The notes: generated from the sequence alone by a model not told the origin. 27,070 bases of DNA from Bryobacterales bacterium (GCA_003517725.1 DOZZ01000166.1:25197-52266); one strand, 5' to 3'; shown: positions 16,496-23,873, counted from the first letter of the stretch. Made by a program: numbers and translations.

Positions 16496-17595
16496 TGGCT
16501 TATCTGCTGTTTTGCGCGCTGGCGCTGGGGGCCGCGGCGCCCGAGGCCGACGTAACGATTCCGTCGGAATCGCTGGCCCGGCTGCATTTGAAGTTCGGGC
16601 AAGTGACCAAGACCAGGCTCACCACGGAGCTGCGCGTGCCCGGTACGGTGCAGTCGAACGCGTATCGCGATGTGAAGGTAACGCCGCTGGTGGGTGGCGT
16701 GCTGACGAAAGTTTCGGCGGAGCTGGGGCAGACGGTGAAACGTGGGCAGCCGCTGGCGCACGTGTTCAGCAACGACTTCGCGGCGGCGCAGATGGAGTTG
16801 ATCTCGATGCAGGCGGAGTTCGAGGCGGCACACAAGAAACTGTTGCGGACGCAGGCCCTGGTGCAGTTGGGCGCGGCCAGCCGCGAGGAGTTGGAGACGG
16901 TGGAGGCATCCCATCAATCGCATGAAGCGCGTGTTGCGGCGGGGCGCCAAAAGCTGCTGCTGTTGGGCATGACCGATGCGGAGATCGGCCGGTTGCGCGG
17001 TGGCGATGATGTAGGGTCGCGCCTGAATCTGCCGGCGCCGATCAACGGCGTGGTGGTGGCGCGCAACGCCAATCAAGGGCAGGTGGTGGCGGTGGGCCAG
17101 GAACTTTTCACCATCACCGATCTTTCGAGCGTGTGGGTGGAAGGCAGCCTCTTCGAGCAGGACTTCGCGAGCATGCGGGTGGGCTCGCGCGCGACGATCA
17201 CGACTCCGGCTTACACCGGGCGCGTCTGGCGCGGGCAGGTCAGCTACATCGACCCGCGCGTGGATGCCCAGACCCGCACCGCGAAGGTGCGCGTGGTGGT
17301 GAGCAATCCGGGTCTAACCTTGCGCCTGGGCATGTATGTGGACATCACATTCCACACCGCCAGTCCCGCGCGCGTGTTGACGGTGCCGCGTCAGGCGGTG
17401 CAATCGATCGGGGAAACGCAGGTGGTCTATGTGCCGGCGGCTGAGGAGGGTCGCTTCCTGCAGCGCACCGTGAAAATCGGCGAAGAGACCGGCGGCGGAA
17501 TGCGTGTGATCGAGGGATTGAAAGCGGGCGATAAGGTGGTGACCGAAGGCAGCTTTCTGCTGCGCGCCGAGGCGTTGCGGCAGCGTGGGCAGTGA
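16483..17595 (+). CDS. cusB: RND periplasmic adaptor (membrane fusion protein), CusB-like
   Basis: Bridges the inner-membrane pump to the outer-membrane channel in the periplasm. The 370 residues start with a signal peptide (YLLFCALALGAAAPEA), then a short first strand region with VPGTVQSN, the lipoyl/barrel-sandwich half VGGVLTKVSAELGQTVKRGQ (about 66-85), and a helical hairpin (about 98-160). The second lipoyl half is LPAPINGVVVARNANQGQVV, followed by a beta-barrel domain with DLSSVWVEGSLFEQD and YIDPRVDAQTRTAKVRV, and a membrane-proximal domain ending in GDKVVTEGSFLLRAEA. ATG 16483 lies inside the channel gene end; GGGAGAG just upstream is a fair ribosome site. The next gene overlaps its stop by one base (TGATG). 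Confidence 0.9.
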   Translation: MPRIVAYLLFCALALGAAAPEADVTIPSESLARLHLKFGQVTKTRLTTELRVPGTVQSNAYRDVKVTPLVGGVLTKVSAELGQTVKRGQPLAHVFSNDFAAAQMELISMQAEFEAAHKKLLRTQALVQLGAASREELETVEASHQSHEARVAAGRQKLLLLGMTDAEIGRLRGGDDVGSRLNLPAPINGVVVARNANQGQVVAVGQELFTITDLSSVWVEGSLFEQDFASMRVGSRATITTPAYTGRVWRGQVSYIDPRVDAQTRTAKVRVVVSNPGLTLRLGMYVDITFHTASPARVLTVPRQAVQSIGETQVVYVPAAEEGRFLQRTVKIGEETGGGMRVIEGLKAGDKVVTEGSFLLRAEALRQRGQ

Positions 17596-18548
17596 TGCAT
17601 GCTCTGGTGCGGGCGCGGCAGTGTTGTTCCGATCGGCGCGGCGAGCAGGCACTGGAGCTTTTCGATCGCGCCGAGGCCGCCGGTCATGCAGCGGATGACT
17701 GCGCGGCGAGCCGCTGGACTTGCTGGATGCTGCTGGGACAGATGGAGAATGCCTGGCGTGAGAGCGACCGGATTGCTTTGCGCGGCGCGCCCGATCCGCA
17801 TCGCTTCTGGGACGGCGAGCCGCTAGACAACCGGCGCGTTATGCTGCGGTGTCTGCACGGCCTGGGCGATACGATCCAGTTCATTCGGTTCGCGCGCGAG
17901 CTGCGGCCCCGCGTGGAGCGCCTGGTGGTGGAGGCCCAGCCCAAGCTGGTGGAGCTGTTGCGCGGCGTCGAGGGCATCGACGAGGTGACCACGTGGGGCG
18001 AGCCCGAGCCGCCTTGGGAAAAGCAGATTGAGGTCACGGAATTGCCGCGCTACTTTCGGACTTCGCTCGATACCATTCCTAATCGAGTGCCTTATATACG
18101 GGTACCGCGCGAGCAGCAGGAAATGGCGCGAGCGCGTGTGCCGGTGAACGCAGCTCGGCTGCGCGTCGGATTGAACTGGGCCGGCGGGGAGTGGGATGCG
18201 ACGCGGTCGTTGGCGCGCGAGCAACTGGCGCCGCTGCTGCGCTGTGAAGGTGTGTGGTTCTACGATCTGCAGTTTCAGCCCGGGGCCGGCGTGGCGCCCA
18301 CCATCATGGAGACGGCGGCCGATATTTTGCAACTGGATCTGGTGCTGACGGTGGATACCATGGTGGCGCATCTGGCCGGGGCGCTGGGGCGGCCCGTGTG
18401 GACGCTGCTGCCGTTTGAGGCCGACTGGCGCTGGATGCTGGGGCGCGACGATACGCCGTGGTATCCGACCATGCGGCTGTTCCGGCAGCATCGGCCGGGT
18501 GAGTGGGGGCCGGTGATGGCGCGGGCAGCGCGAGAGCTGGCGGGCTAG
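17595..18548 (+). CDS. Family-9-like glycosyltransferase with short helical N-terminus
   Basis: A 317-residue cytoplasmic protein resembling the heptosyltransferase-like (GT9-type) domain often linked to TPR repeats. The N-terminus (about 1-62) is helical with a remnant TPR look (ALELFDRAEAAG; LLGQMENAWRES). The glycosyltransferase part carries HGLGDTIQFIRFARELRP (about 88-105), VGLNWAGGEW, and the donor-site region DLVLTVDTMVAHLAGALGRP with PVWTLLPFEADWRW and WYPTMRLFRQ at the end. It starts at the ATG of TGATG, coupled to the efflux adaptor stop; a GTG three bases earlier is also possible. It ends tail-to-tail on the glycosidase gene, sharing CTAG. Acceptor and sugar are unknown. Confidence 0.8.
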   Translation: MHALVRARQCCSDRRGEQALELFDRAEAAGHAADDCAASRWTCWMLLGQMENAWRESDRIALRGAPDPHRFWDGEPLDNRRVMLRCLHGLGDTIQFIRFARELRPRVERLVVEAQPKLVELLRGVEGIDEVTTWGEPEPPWEKQIEVTELPRYFRTSLDTIPNRVPYIRVPREQQEMARARVPVNAARLRVGLNWAGGEWDATRSLAREQLAPLLRCEGVWFYDLQFQPGAGVAPTIMETAADILQLDLVLTVDTMVAHLAGALGRPVWTLLPFEADWRWMLGRDDTPWYPTMRLFRQHRPGEWGPVMARAARELAG

Positions 18549-19415
18549 CCGGCGTAGCGCCGAACCATGCGGGCGCAGAAGTCGGCGTACAGCGCAAAAT
18601 CGCGGGGCGGGCTGCTGTGGTCGGGGCGGATGCCTTCGGAGTCAGGGGTGAAGCAAAAGGTTAGCGTCACGTCGAAGGGTTCGAGCGCGCGCATCTGGCG
18701 GTCGAACCAGGCTTCAGCGTTGGGGCGCAGACTGTCGGACCAGCTCAGACCCGTACGCAGGTAGCGCACTCCGAGGTCGCGCAGGTGTCGCACCGCGTCG
18801 TCTAGCCGGTGATCTTCAAAATGGAACCATTGGCAGACTCCGAGCGATGGTGTGTATGCCGCGAAATGTTTGGCCGCCAGTTTCGGCGAACCGTCTTCGC
18901 GCAGCAAGCCCATGTAGCAGTGCCTGTAATAGGATGAGCCTTCGGCTTCGCGATGGCGCGTGGTGGCGGGCCAGGCGCGCGGCAGATCGTAGAGGCTATA
19001 CCAGTGGATGCGCGGCGCCCGGCCGATGAGTAGCTCCGCCGTGCGGCGCAAGCCGAATTCCTGCACCTCTTCGGCGCCGAAGGTGGACACGCCTACTTCG
19101 CTCACCCATAGCGGCAGGCTCGTCACGCCGCGAATCTCGGCCAGTTTCTCGGGCCACTCATGAATCTGCCAGTGGTTCCAATCGAGCGGGAAGCCGTGCA
19201 CCGCGACCGTGTTGACGGCGTCGAGCACGCCCTGGCGCTGCATGCGTTCGACGAACAGCGGATCGATGGGCGAGATGCCGCCGAGCACGCGGGGCAGCGC
19301 CGAGTTCTCGGCCTCCACCGCGCGCGGCCTGGATCACCATGTCGCTGAAGATTTTCCATTCGGGGTCGAGCTGAAAATCCCAGTGCGAGAGATTGTTCGG
19401 CTCGTTCCAAAACAT
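18545..19415 (-). pseudogene. Clan-A glycoside hydrolase-like gene, frameshifted, with permuted barrel order
   Basis: Reads as a TIM-barrel glycosidase (GH39/'beta-xylosidase'-like). The acid/base motif FWNEPNN occurs at the very N-terminus; the nucleophile-type motif LPLWVSEVGVSTFG is about 75 codons further on. After the usual barrel end (MGLLREDGSPKLAAKHF), the protein continues with what normally begins such a barrel: GVCQWFHFEDHRLDDAV, then LGVRYLRTGLSW, FDVTLTFCFTP and FCARMVRRYAG. A net one-base gain (or two-base loss) in the GC run at 19318-19329 splits it: codons before read MVIQAAR, codons after read VEAENSALP. ATG 19415 is the likely start; a TTG at 19430 is an alternative. About 287 residues when joined. 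The stop shares CTAG with the convergent gene. Confidence 0.72.
19318..19329 (-). other. Frameshift site in the glycosidase gene (GC-repeat slip)
   Basis: The alternating run CCGCGCGCGG is where the reading frame changes between MVIQAAR and VEAENSALP. Loss of one GC unit, or gain of one base, would explain it. It may be a real mutation or a sequencing or assembly slip in a short GC repeat. Confidence 0.6.
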
Positions 19416-19422
19416 GACGGAG

Positions 19423-19644
19423 TCAACCAAGCGGGTGCATCTCCCGCCGGCGGCACAGCAGCACTTCAGGCTCGGGGCGCGCGAGGATGTCGAAGCCGGC
19501 GCTACGCAGCATGGCTTCGGCGCAGGCGCGGTTGGGGATCCACCAGTTGGTGGGGTCCTCGGAGTAGTGCTGCTCGATGAAGTACATGCGCGGGAAAGCA
19601 GGGCGCTCGAAGATGGCGGTTTCGCTGAAGGGATAGTCGGGCTC
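19423..19644 (-). pseudogene. C-terminal fragment of a CmoB/DUF1698-like SAM methyltransferase
   Basis: The minus-strand frame ending at TGA 19423 reads DYPFSETAIFERPAFPRMYF, then IEQHYSEDPTNWWIPNRACA, then EAMLRSAGFDILARPEPEV and a short basic tail. The DPTNWWIPNRAC..AMLRSAGF block is characteristic of CmoB-like class I methyltransferases (usual form: NWW.PN.A.L..ML...GF). The SAM-binding N-terminal two thirds is absent; instead the sequence joins directly to the inverted glycosyltransferase tail at 19645. The stop lies 8 bp upstream of the glycosidase ATG, the spacing of a once-normal operon. Non-functional as it stands. Confidence 0.75.
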
Positions 19645-19740
19645 GAAATCATTACCGTGAACTCCACCGGTGATGTGCTCGACGCCCTCGCCATGCTACC
19701 GGCCGAGCGCCGCCGCATTGCCGATGAAGCCCGCCGCCGC
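19645..19740 (+). other. 96-bp inverted piece encoding a glycosyltransferase C-terminal tail
   Basis: On the plus strand, opposite to every neighbour, these 96 bases read 32 codons in the pattern of a CgeB-like glycosyltransferase tail: TVNSTGDVLDALAMLPAERR followed by RIADEARRR. Flipping the segment joins it in frame to the truncated neighbour, whose good sequence stops at TPGR (codon 300, base 19741), giving TPGR-EIITVNSTGD. The third glycosyltransferase in the window has PGREVLVANDGAEV then ALRRVLAEHT at the same place, supporting the alignment. Confidence 0.8.
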
Positions 19741-20640
19741 ACGGCCCGGCGTGAAGAATTCCTCCAGGCCTTCCCACGTGTCAGTGAGGATCGGAACACC
19801 GCAGGCGGCGGCTTCAAACAGGCGTCCGGAGGGGCAGTAACCCATCGCGCGCATGGCTCGGCGCGTGATGTTGAGCGTGAAATCGGAGGAGCAGTAGAAG
19901 GCCGGGTGCGCGGCGGGCGGGACGTGGCGGCGAAAGAAGATGTTGCTGGTCCAGGGAAAATCCTGGCGGTACTGCGCGCCGCCCAGGCAGAAACGCCGCG
20001 AGGGCAAGCGGCGCGCCGGCTCGATGAAGAAGTCGACGAGCGAAGCTTGCCGGTCTTCGGCGAAGGTGCCGAGATACGAGAGGTCCGACTGCTGCTCGGC
20101 GTCGCCAGGGACGGGATGGTGCACATCGGGATCGACACTGCCATAGAGCGGCAGAGCCAGGCGCGCGCCGAGACGGTGGCTCAACTCCGTCAAAGCGCGG
20201 CCGCCCGTGTAACTCAGCACCAGATCGAAATCCGACAAGCCTCGCTCGGTGAGGTAAGCCACGGGCTCGCCCGATTGCAGGGCATCCAATGTGACCGGCG
20301 TATCGAGATCGTAGAAGCAGCGTAGCGGCAGATTGGTGTCCAGCACCAGGCGCGTGGCCGCGACGCCATCGGGACAGTAAGAGGTGACCATGCCGGCGTC
20401 GGCGGACGAAAGTTCGCGGCGCGCGTCGGCCAGCGTCGCATCCCAGTCGGAGTAGAGGACCAGCCGGCCGCCTTCGATCGAGTGCAGATCGCGGTGCGAC
20501 GCGTAGTACTCGACATCGCGCTCAAAGAAGACCGGCCGATGGCCGCGGCGCACCATGGCGCGGCAGAGAGCGCGCCATAACGTGGCGTGTCCGTTGCCCC
20601 AGGAAGAGCTGATGGAAAGACCGAAGATGACAACTTTCAT
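19696..20640 (-). pseudogene. CgeB-like glycosyltransferase, C-terminal tail inverted
   Basis: GT-B-fold glycosyltransferase of the CgeB/DUF3880 type, cytoplasmic. Residues 1-165 form the N-terminal Rossmann half (MKVVIFGLSISSSWGNGHAT; FFERDVEYYASHRDL; YDLDTPVTLDAL). The C-terminal half contains LSYLGTFAEDRQ, FCLGGAQY, FTLNITRRAMRAMGY and the donor-site signature GRLFEAAACGVPILTDTWEG, then EEFFTPGR at 293-300. Beyond codon 300 the frame reads unrelated residues and stops at 19696, because the next 96 bp are inverted and the final codons are lost. It is about 30-50 residues short of a full protein, so activity is doubtful. A paralogue of the two other broken genes at 21325-21885 and 23874-24300. 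Confidence 0.82.
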
Positions 20641-20724
20641 GGCCCTGCTTCTGTTCCCAGTCTAAGCACGTTTGCTCAAAATTCAGTTTCCGTCGAGTGA
20701 GGAATCCGACATAGTTACAGCTAC

Positions 20725-21324
20725 TTAGAAGATGCTGCCCACGCAGTTGAGCAGCGCAATTTGAGCCGCGTCCGGATACATTTCGAGCACGCTGATGGAG
20801 CACGGGTCGATCTGAAATTTGAGCATGTGGTTGAGGCGCAGGCCCAGAAAGTGGCAGACCGTGGCGCGGATCACGTCGGCGTGACTGAAGATGGCGATGG
20901 TGGCGTGGGGATGGCGCGCGGCGAGCGTGTGCAGCTCGCGCACGGCGCGGTCCTGCACTTCGGACATGAGCTCGCCGCCGGGGATGCGCGTGCCTTCGCG
21001 GTCGGCGTGGAACTGGCGCCAGACGGAGTCGTGTTCGAGCGAGGCGATTTCACGGCCGGTCCAGTCGCCGAAGTGCACTTCGCCGAAAGCGGGCGAGATG
21101 TGGATGGGCAGGCGGCGCTCACGGGAGAGGGCGCAGGCGGTCTGCCGCGCGCGGTCGAGCGGGCTGCTGTAGAGGGCCCGGATCTCGGCGGTCCGCAGGC
21201 GGTGCACCAGCTCCTCCGCCTGCTCCAGTCCCTGGGTGGTCAGCGGAATGTCGGGCATGCGGCCGGTGAGCTTGACGCCCGCGACGGCGGTCCTGGCGTG
21301 ACGGATCAGAAGGAAGCGGGTCAT
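20725..21324 (-). CDS. Histidine phosphatase family protein (phosphoglycerate mutase-like)
   Basis: A 199-residue cytoplasmic phosphatase of the branch-1 histidine phosphatase family. The phosphorylated His lies in FLLIRHARTAVAG (about 4-16; RHA in place of RHG). TGRMPDIPLTTQGLEQAEEL and IRALYSSPLDRARQTA follow, then the acid GEVHFGDWTGRE, and the second catalytic His in IAIFSHADVIRATV. The C-terminus has the fold's usual strands. ATG 21324 begins the domain exactly, although the frame is open upstream and joins the broken glycosyltransferase as one 386-codon frame. It appears to be the only intact gene of the cluster. The substrate is unknown; a sugar-phosphate role would fit the neighbours. 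Confidence 0.87.
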   Translation of the reverse strand: MTRFLLIRHARTAVAGVKLTGRMPDIPLTTQGLEQAEELVHRLRTAEIRALYSSPLDRARQTACALSRERRLPIHISPAFGEVHFGDWTGREIASLEHDSVWRQFHADREGTRIPGGELMSEVQDRAVRELHTLAARHPHATIAIFSHADVIRATVCHFLGLRLNHMLKFQIDPCSISVLEMYPDAAQIALLNCVGSIF

Positions 21325-21885
21325 GGCTGACACGAAGGCGCTCGGGAGCACCGGCAGTAAGGATATAACGCTCGAGCTCGGCGGCGCGATGGGCTGCGGT
21401 GTGATGCAGCAGGACGCGCTCGCGAGCGCGCTGGGCGATGGCGCGGCGCTCGGCTTCCGGAGTGTCGCGAAGGCACGCGAGCGTATCGGCGGCGGCGAGA
21501 GATATTCGAAGTCGCCGGCGGCCAGCTTGGCGAGTGTGACGGGCGTGTCGATGTCGTAAAACGCGGTGACGCCGCGGGCATTGGCCAGGACCCACTCGCC
21601 AACCGCGACGCCCTGTGGCACATAGGAGCCGACGATGACGGCGTCGGCGTGCGTCACGTCGCGGGTGAACCGGTCGCGCAGTTCGTCGAGCGAAGCGTAG
21701 AGTTCGGTGCGGCCGTAGGGCGGATGGCGCAGGTCGCGGTTGTCGGCGTACCAGAGGACATCGCGTTCGAGAAAGAGCACGTCGTGGCCGCGCGCGTCGA
21801 GGGCGGCCATGAGACCGCGATACGTTGTGGCGTGGCCGTTGCCCCAGGAAGAAGTCACCGAAAGTCCGAGGATGACGATGTTCAT
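21325..21885 (-). pseudogene. CgeB-like glycosyltransferase with a large internal deletion
   Basis: Codons 1-130 (21885 to about 21496) are the N-terminal half of a CgeB-like protein, closely parallel to the gene at 20640: MNIVILGLSVTSSWGNGHAT, FLERDVLWYADNRDL, YDIDTPVTLAKLAAGDFEYL. Immediately afterwards, in another frame, comes the family's C-terminal tail: AADTLACLRDTPEAERRAIA then QRARERVLLHHTAAHRAAEL. The intervening donor-binding domain, about 178 codons by alignment to the paralogue, is missing, so the gene cannot encode an active enzyme. The original frame continues by chance into the phosphatase downstream. ATG 21885 is retained. Confidence 0.8.
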
Positions 21886-21945
21886 CGCGCGGCTCCGGTG
21901 GGCGTGGCGCAGGGTCGAAAAAACTCTGCCGCCAGGAAGATTGTC

Positions 21946-21977
21946 GGGCTAAAGCCCTCCGCACGCTGAAGGCGTGC
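21946..21977. repeat. Double palindrome (REP-like) at the intron insertion site
   Basis: Two adjacent inverted repeats lie between glycosyltransferase genes: GGGCTAAAGCCC (21946-21957), then the stem GCACGC-TGAAG-GCGTGC (21961-21977). The group II intron begins five bases after the second stem. The arrangement resembles repetitive extragenic palindromes; no second copy is in this window, so repeat status is an inference. Confidence 0.5.
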
Positions 21978-22240
21978 CCCAGTGTGCCCAGCATGGGCAG
22001 AATCTTGTTGGATGAGAGGAGCCAACCGGAGCCGGTGACGGCAACCGTAGCGAAACCGCAAGGCGTAGCCGCGAGGTGAAGCTGAAAGAAGCGGATAGCA
22101 AACTTTCGACCGTAGGAACACGAATCGACAGAGAGGCCGACTGCGGGCGGCGAGCTGGCTGGGAACAGCGAAGCCCAAAGGTCATCAAGACGCAGGTGGT
22201 AGAGTCGAGCGGCGCGAGAGGACAGATTCTGTGCCTTACC

Positions 22241-22245
22241 TGGGG
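22241..22245 (+). other. Candidate EBS1 of the group II intron
   Basis: TGGGG within domain I (context TTACCTGGGGAGATC) is the exact complement of CCCCA, the last five bases of the 5' exon. This supports both the 21981/21982 boundary and site recognition by base pairing. EBS2 was not located with confidence. Confidence 0.5.
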
Positions 22246-22512
22246 AGATCTCTTCCGTGCGAGCGGAGGAGAAGTCAGCAGAGGCCGTAGTAGCGAAGAA
22301 GGCCGGTAACGCGGCTGGAGCGAAGGGCCGAAGAACTAAAGAACGGAGCTAGAGAGGGAACTGAAGTCAGGTGCAATGAATGGATTCGAATCCCGGGCGC
22401 AACAACTACGGTTCGCCAACCCGGGAGCGCGGGTAGGCAGAAACGGTGCAGCCGTGGCGAGCCGAGAGCGGAGAAACCAGGCCGAACTTCGCGAACCTTC
22501 AGAAAGAGAGCG

Positions 22513-23760
22513 ATGTACGAGAGTCTGATGGAAGAGGTCGTCAAGGACGAGAACTGCGCGCTGGCGTTGGGAGCGGTCGAACGCAACCACGGCGCGCCGG
22601 GAATCGACCGCATGCCGACGACGCAACTGAGGAGTCATCTTCAGGCGCACTGGTCTAAGATCCGAGCGAAGCTGCTGGCGGGGGCCTGGACGCCGAGCCC
22701 CGTGCGGCGGGTAGCGATACCCAAGCCGAACGGGGGCACTCGGATGCTGGGTATCCCGACGGTGATGGATCGGCTGATTCAGCAGATGCTGTTGCAAGTG
22801 CTGACGCCGATCTTTGACCCGCTGTTCAGCGCGCATAGCTACGGATTCCGGCCGGGGCGCAGCGCACAGGACGCCGTGCGAGCCGCACAGCAGTATGCGC
22901 AGGAAGGGAAGGACTGGGTGGTGGATATAGACATCACGAAGCTCTTCGACCACGTCAATCACGACATTCTGATGGGCCGGGTGGCGCAAGCGATCCGGGA
23001 CAAGCGGGTGTTGCACTTGATGGGGAAGTACCTGCGGCGGGGCGCGCTGGTGGACGGGTTGGTGGCAGCCAGCGTGGAGGGCACGCCGCAGGGCGGGCCG
23101 CTGTCTCCGCTGCTGGCCAACATCTATCTGGATGCGCTCGATCGGGAACTGGAACGGAGAGGGCACTGTTTCTGCCGTTATGCCGATGACTGCAATATTT
23201 ATGTTGGCAGTCAGGCGGCGGCGGAGCGGACGCTGGCTTCGATCGAGGCCTGGATCGAGAAGCATCTGCGACTGAAGGTGAATGCCGACAAGAGCGGCAC
23301 GGGGAGGGTCTGGGAACGTAAGTTCCTGGGCTTTCGACTGGATCGCGACAGACGGATCGGCATAGCGCCGGAGAGTATCGCACGATTCAAAGCGAAGGTA
23401 CGGGAGATGTGGCGGGGCCAACAGAGTCGGAGCAGCAACCAACTGCGAGACGGCTGGGCGCGCTACGTACGGGGCTGGTGGGGATACTTCCGACTAGCCG
23501 AAGTACGCCAGCCGATCTTCAAGCTGGAGGGATGGATACGGCGGCACATCCGCAAGTGTTTCTGGCTGCGGTGGCACAGCGCCGCCGGACGGCAACACGC
23601 GCTCCGCAGACTGGGGGTGCACCCCCGGCTGCTGCCGACCGTGCGGACGGGCCGCGGGGCCTGGTTCATGGCGAACACTTCGACCGTGAACGCGGGTCTG
23701 AAGGTCCGGACGCTGCGTCGCTATGGCTTCCTCATGCCATCGGATCTTGCAGCGCGATAA
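22513..23760 (+). CDS. ltrA: Group II intron reverse transcriptase/maturase
   Basis: A 415-residue intron-encoded protein that helps the intron RNA fold and copies it into DNA. RT blocks are intact: NHGAPGIDRM (26-35), IPKPNGGTRMLGIPTVMDRL (69-88), FSAHSYGFRPGRSAQDAV, the catalytic Asp in VVDIDITKLFDHVNHDI (136-152), TPQGGPLSPLLANIYL (191-206), and CRYADDCNIY with YADD at 223-226. Domain X follows (VWERKFLGFRL; DGWARYVRGWWGYFRLAE). There is no C-terminal HNH endonuclease, as in several bacterial intron classes, so insertion would use nicks or replication forks. ATG 22513 has AGAAAGAGAG upstream. Located in domain IV; its stop precedes domain V by 13 bases. Confidence 0.93.
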   Translation: MYESLMEEVVKDENCALALGAVERNHGAPGIDRMPTTQLRSHLQAHWSKIRAKLLAGAWTPSPVRRVAIPKPNGGTRMLGIPTVMDRLIQQMLLQVLTPIFDPLFSAHSYGFRPGRSAQDAVRAAQQYAQEGKDWVVDIDITKLFDHVNHDILMGRVAQAIRDKRVLHLMGKYLRRGALVDGLVAASVEGTPQGGPLSPLLANIYLDALDRELERRGHCFCRYADDCNIYVGSQAAAERTLASIEAWIEKHLRLKVNADKSGTGRVWERKFLGFRLDRDRRIGIAPESIARFKAKVREMWRGQQSRSSNQLRDGWARYVRGWWGYFRLAEVRQPIFKLEGWIRRHIRKCFWLRWHSAAGRQHALRRLGVHPRLLPTVRTGRGAWFMANTSTVNAGLKVRTLRRYGFLMPSDLAAR

Positions 23761-23773
23761 AGCTGCTGGGTTC

Positions 23774-23808
23774 AACCGCCGGATGCGGAAAACCGCACGT
23801 CCGGTGGT
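23774..23808 (+). ncRNA. Group II intron domain V (catalytic hairpin)
   Basis: ACCGCCGG (23775-23782) pairs with CCGGTGGT (23801-23808), GCGG with CCGC around an AAAA loop, and a two-base CG bulge sits on the 3' side, as in standard domain V. The catalytic triad position reads CGC where most introns have AGC, a variant known in some bacterial introns. Confidence 0.75.
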
Positions 23809-23810
23809 GT

Positions 23811-23851
23811 GGGAGGGTGCATGGGCCTCAATCCCATGCACTCGACCCGAT
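23811..23851 (+). ncRNA. Group II intron domain VI with bulged branch A
   Basis: GGG (23811-23813) and the arm GTGCATGGG pair with CCCATGCAC and CCC on the 3' side. The unpaired A at 23845 lies seven positions from the 3' end, the usual distance for the branch-point adenosine. The intron ends in GAT. Confidence 0.65.
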
Positions 23852-23873
23852 CGAAATCCGGCTGGCAGATTTT

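Larger units (their letters stand above)
21982..23851 (+). mobile_element. Group II intron, complete-looking, 1870 bp
   Basis: A self-splicing ribozyme retroelement in opposite orientation to the surrounding glycan genes. The 5' end is the consensus GTGTG (21982-21986) followed by the short hairpin GCCCAGCATGGGC. Domain I-III RNA fills 21982-22512, domain IV carries the reverse transcriptase, and domains V and VI lie at 23774-23851. The 3' end ...CCCGAT has the required A-pyrimidine end. Intron base pairing to the upstream exon is supported: CCCCA (21977-21981) can pair with TGGGG at 22241-22245. Both ends, open reading frame and catalytic domains look intact, so it may still be mobile. Confidence 0.85.

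Noticed and set aside
19393..20325. A 310-codon plus-strand open frame
   Set aside because: It is the antisense of the glycosyltransferase and methyltransferase pieces except for the 96 inverted bases at 19645-19740; high GC content favours long antisense frames.
20761..21330. A 189-codon plus-strand gene opposite the phosphatase
   Set aside because: The minus strand carries all the histidine phosphatase motifs; the plus reading is low-complexity and unlike any family.
20725..21885. A single 386-residue glycosyltransferase-phosphatase fusion enzyme
   Set aside because: The stretch between the two parts is a glycosyltransferase tail read out of frame, and the phosphatase has its own well-placed ATG at 21324.
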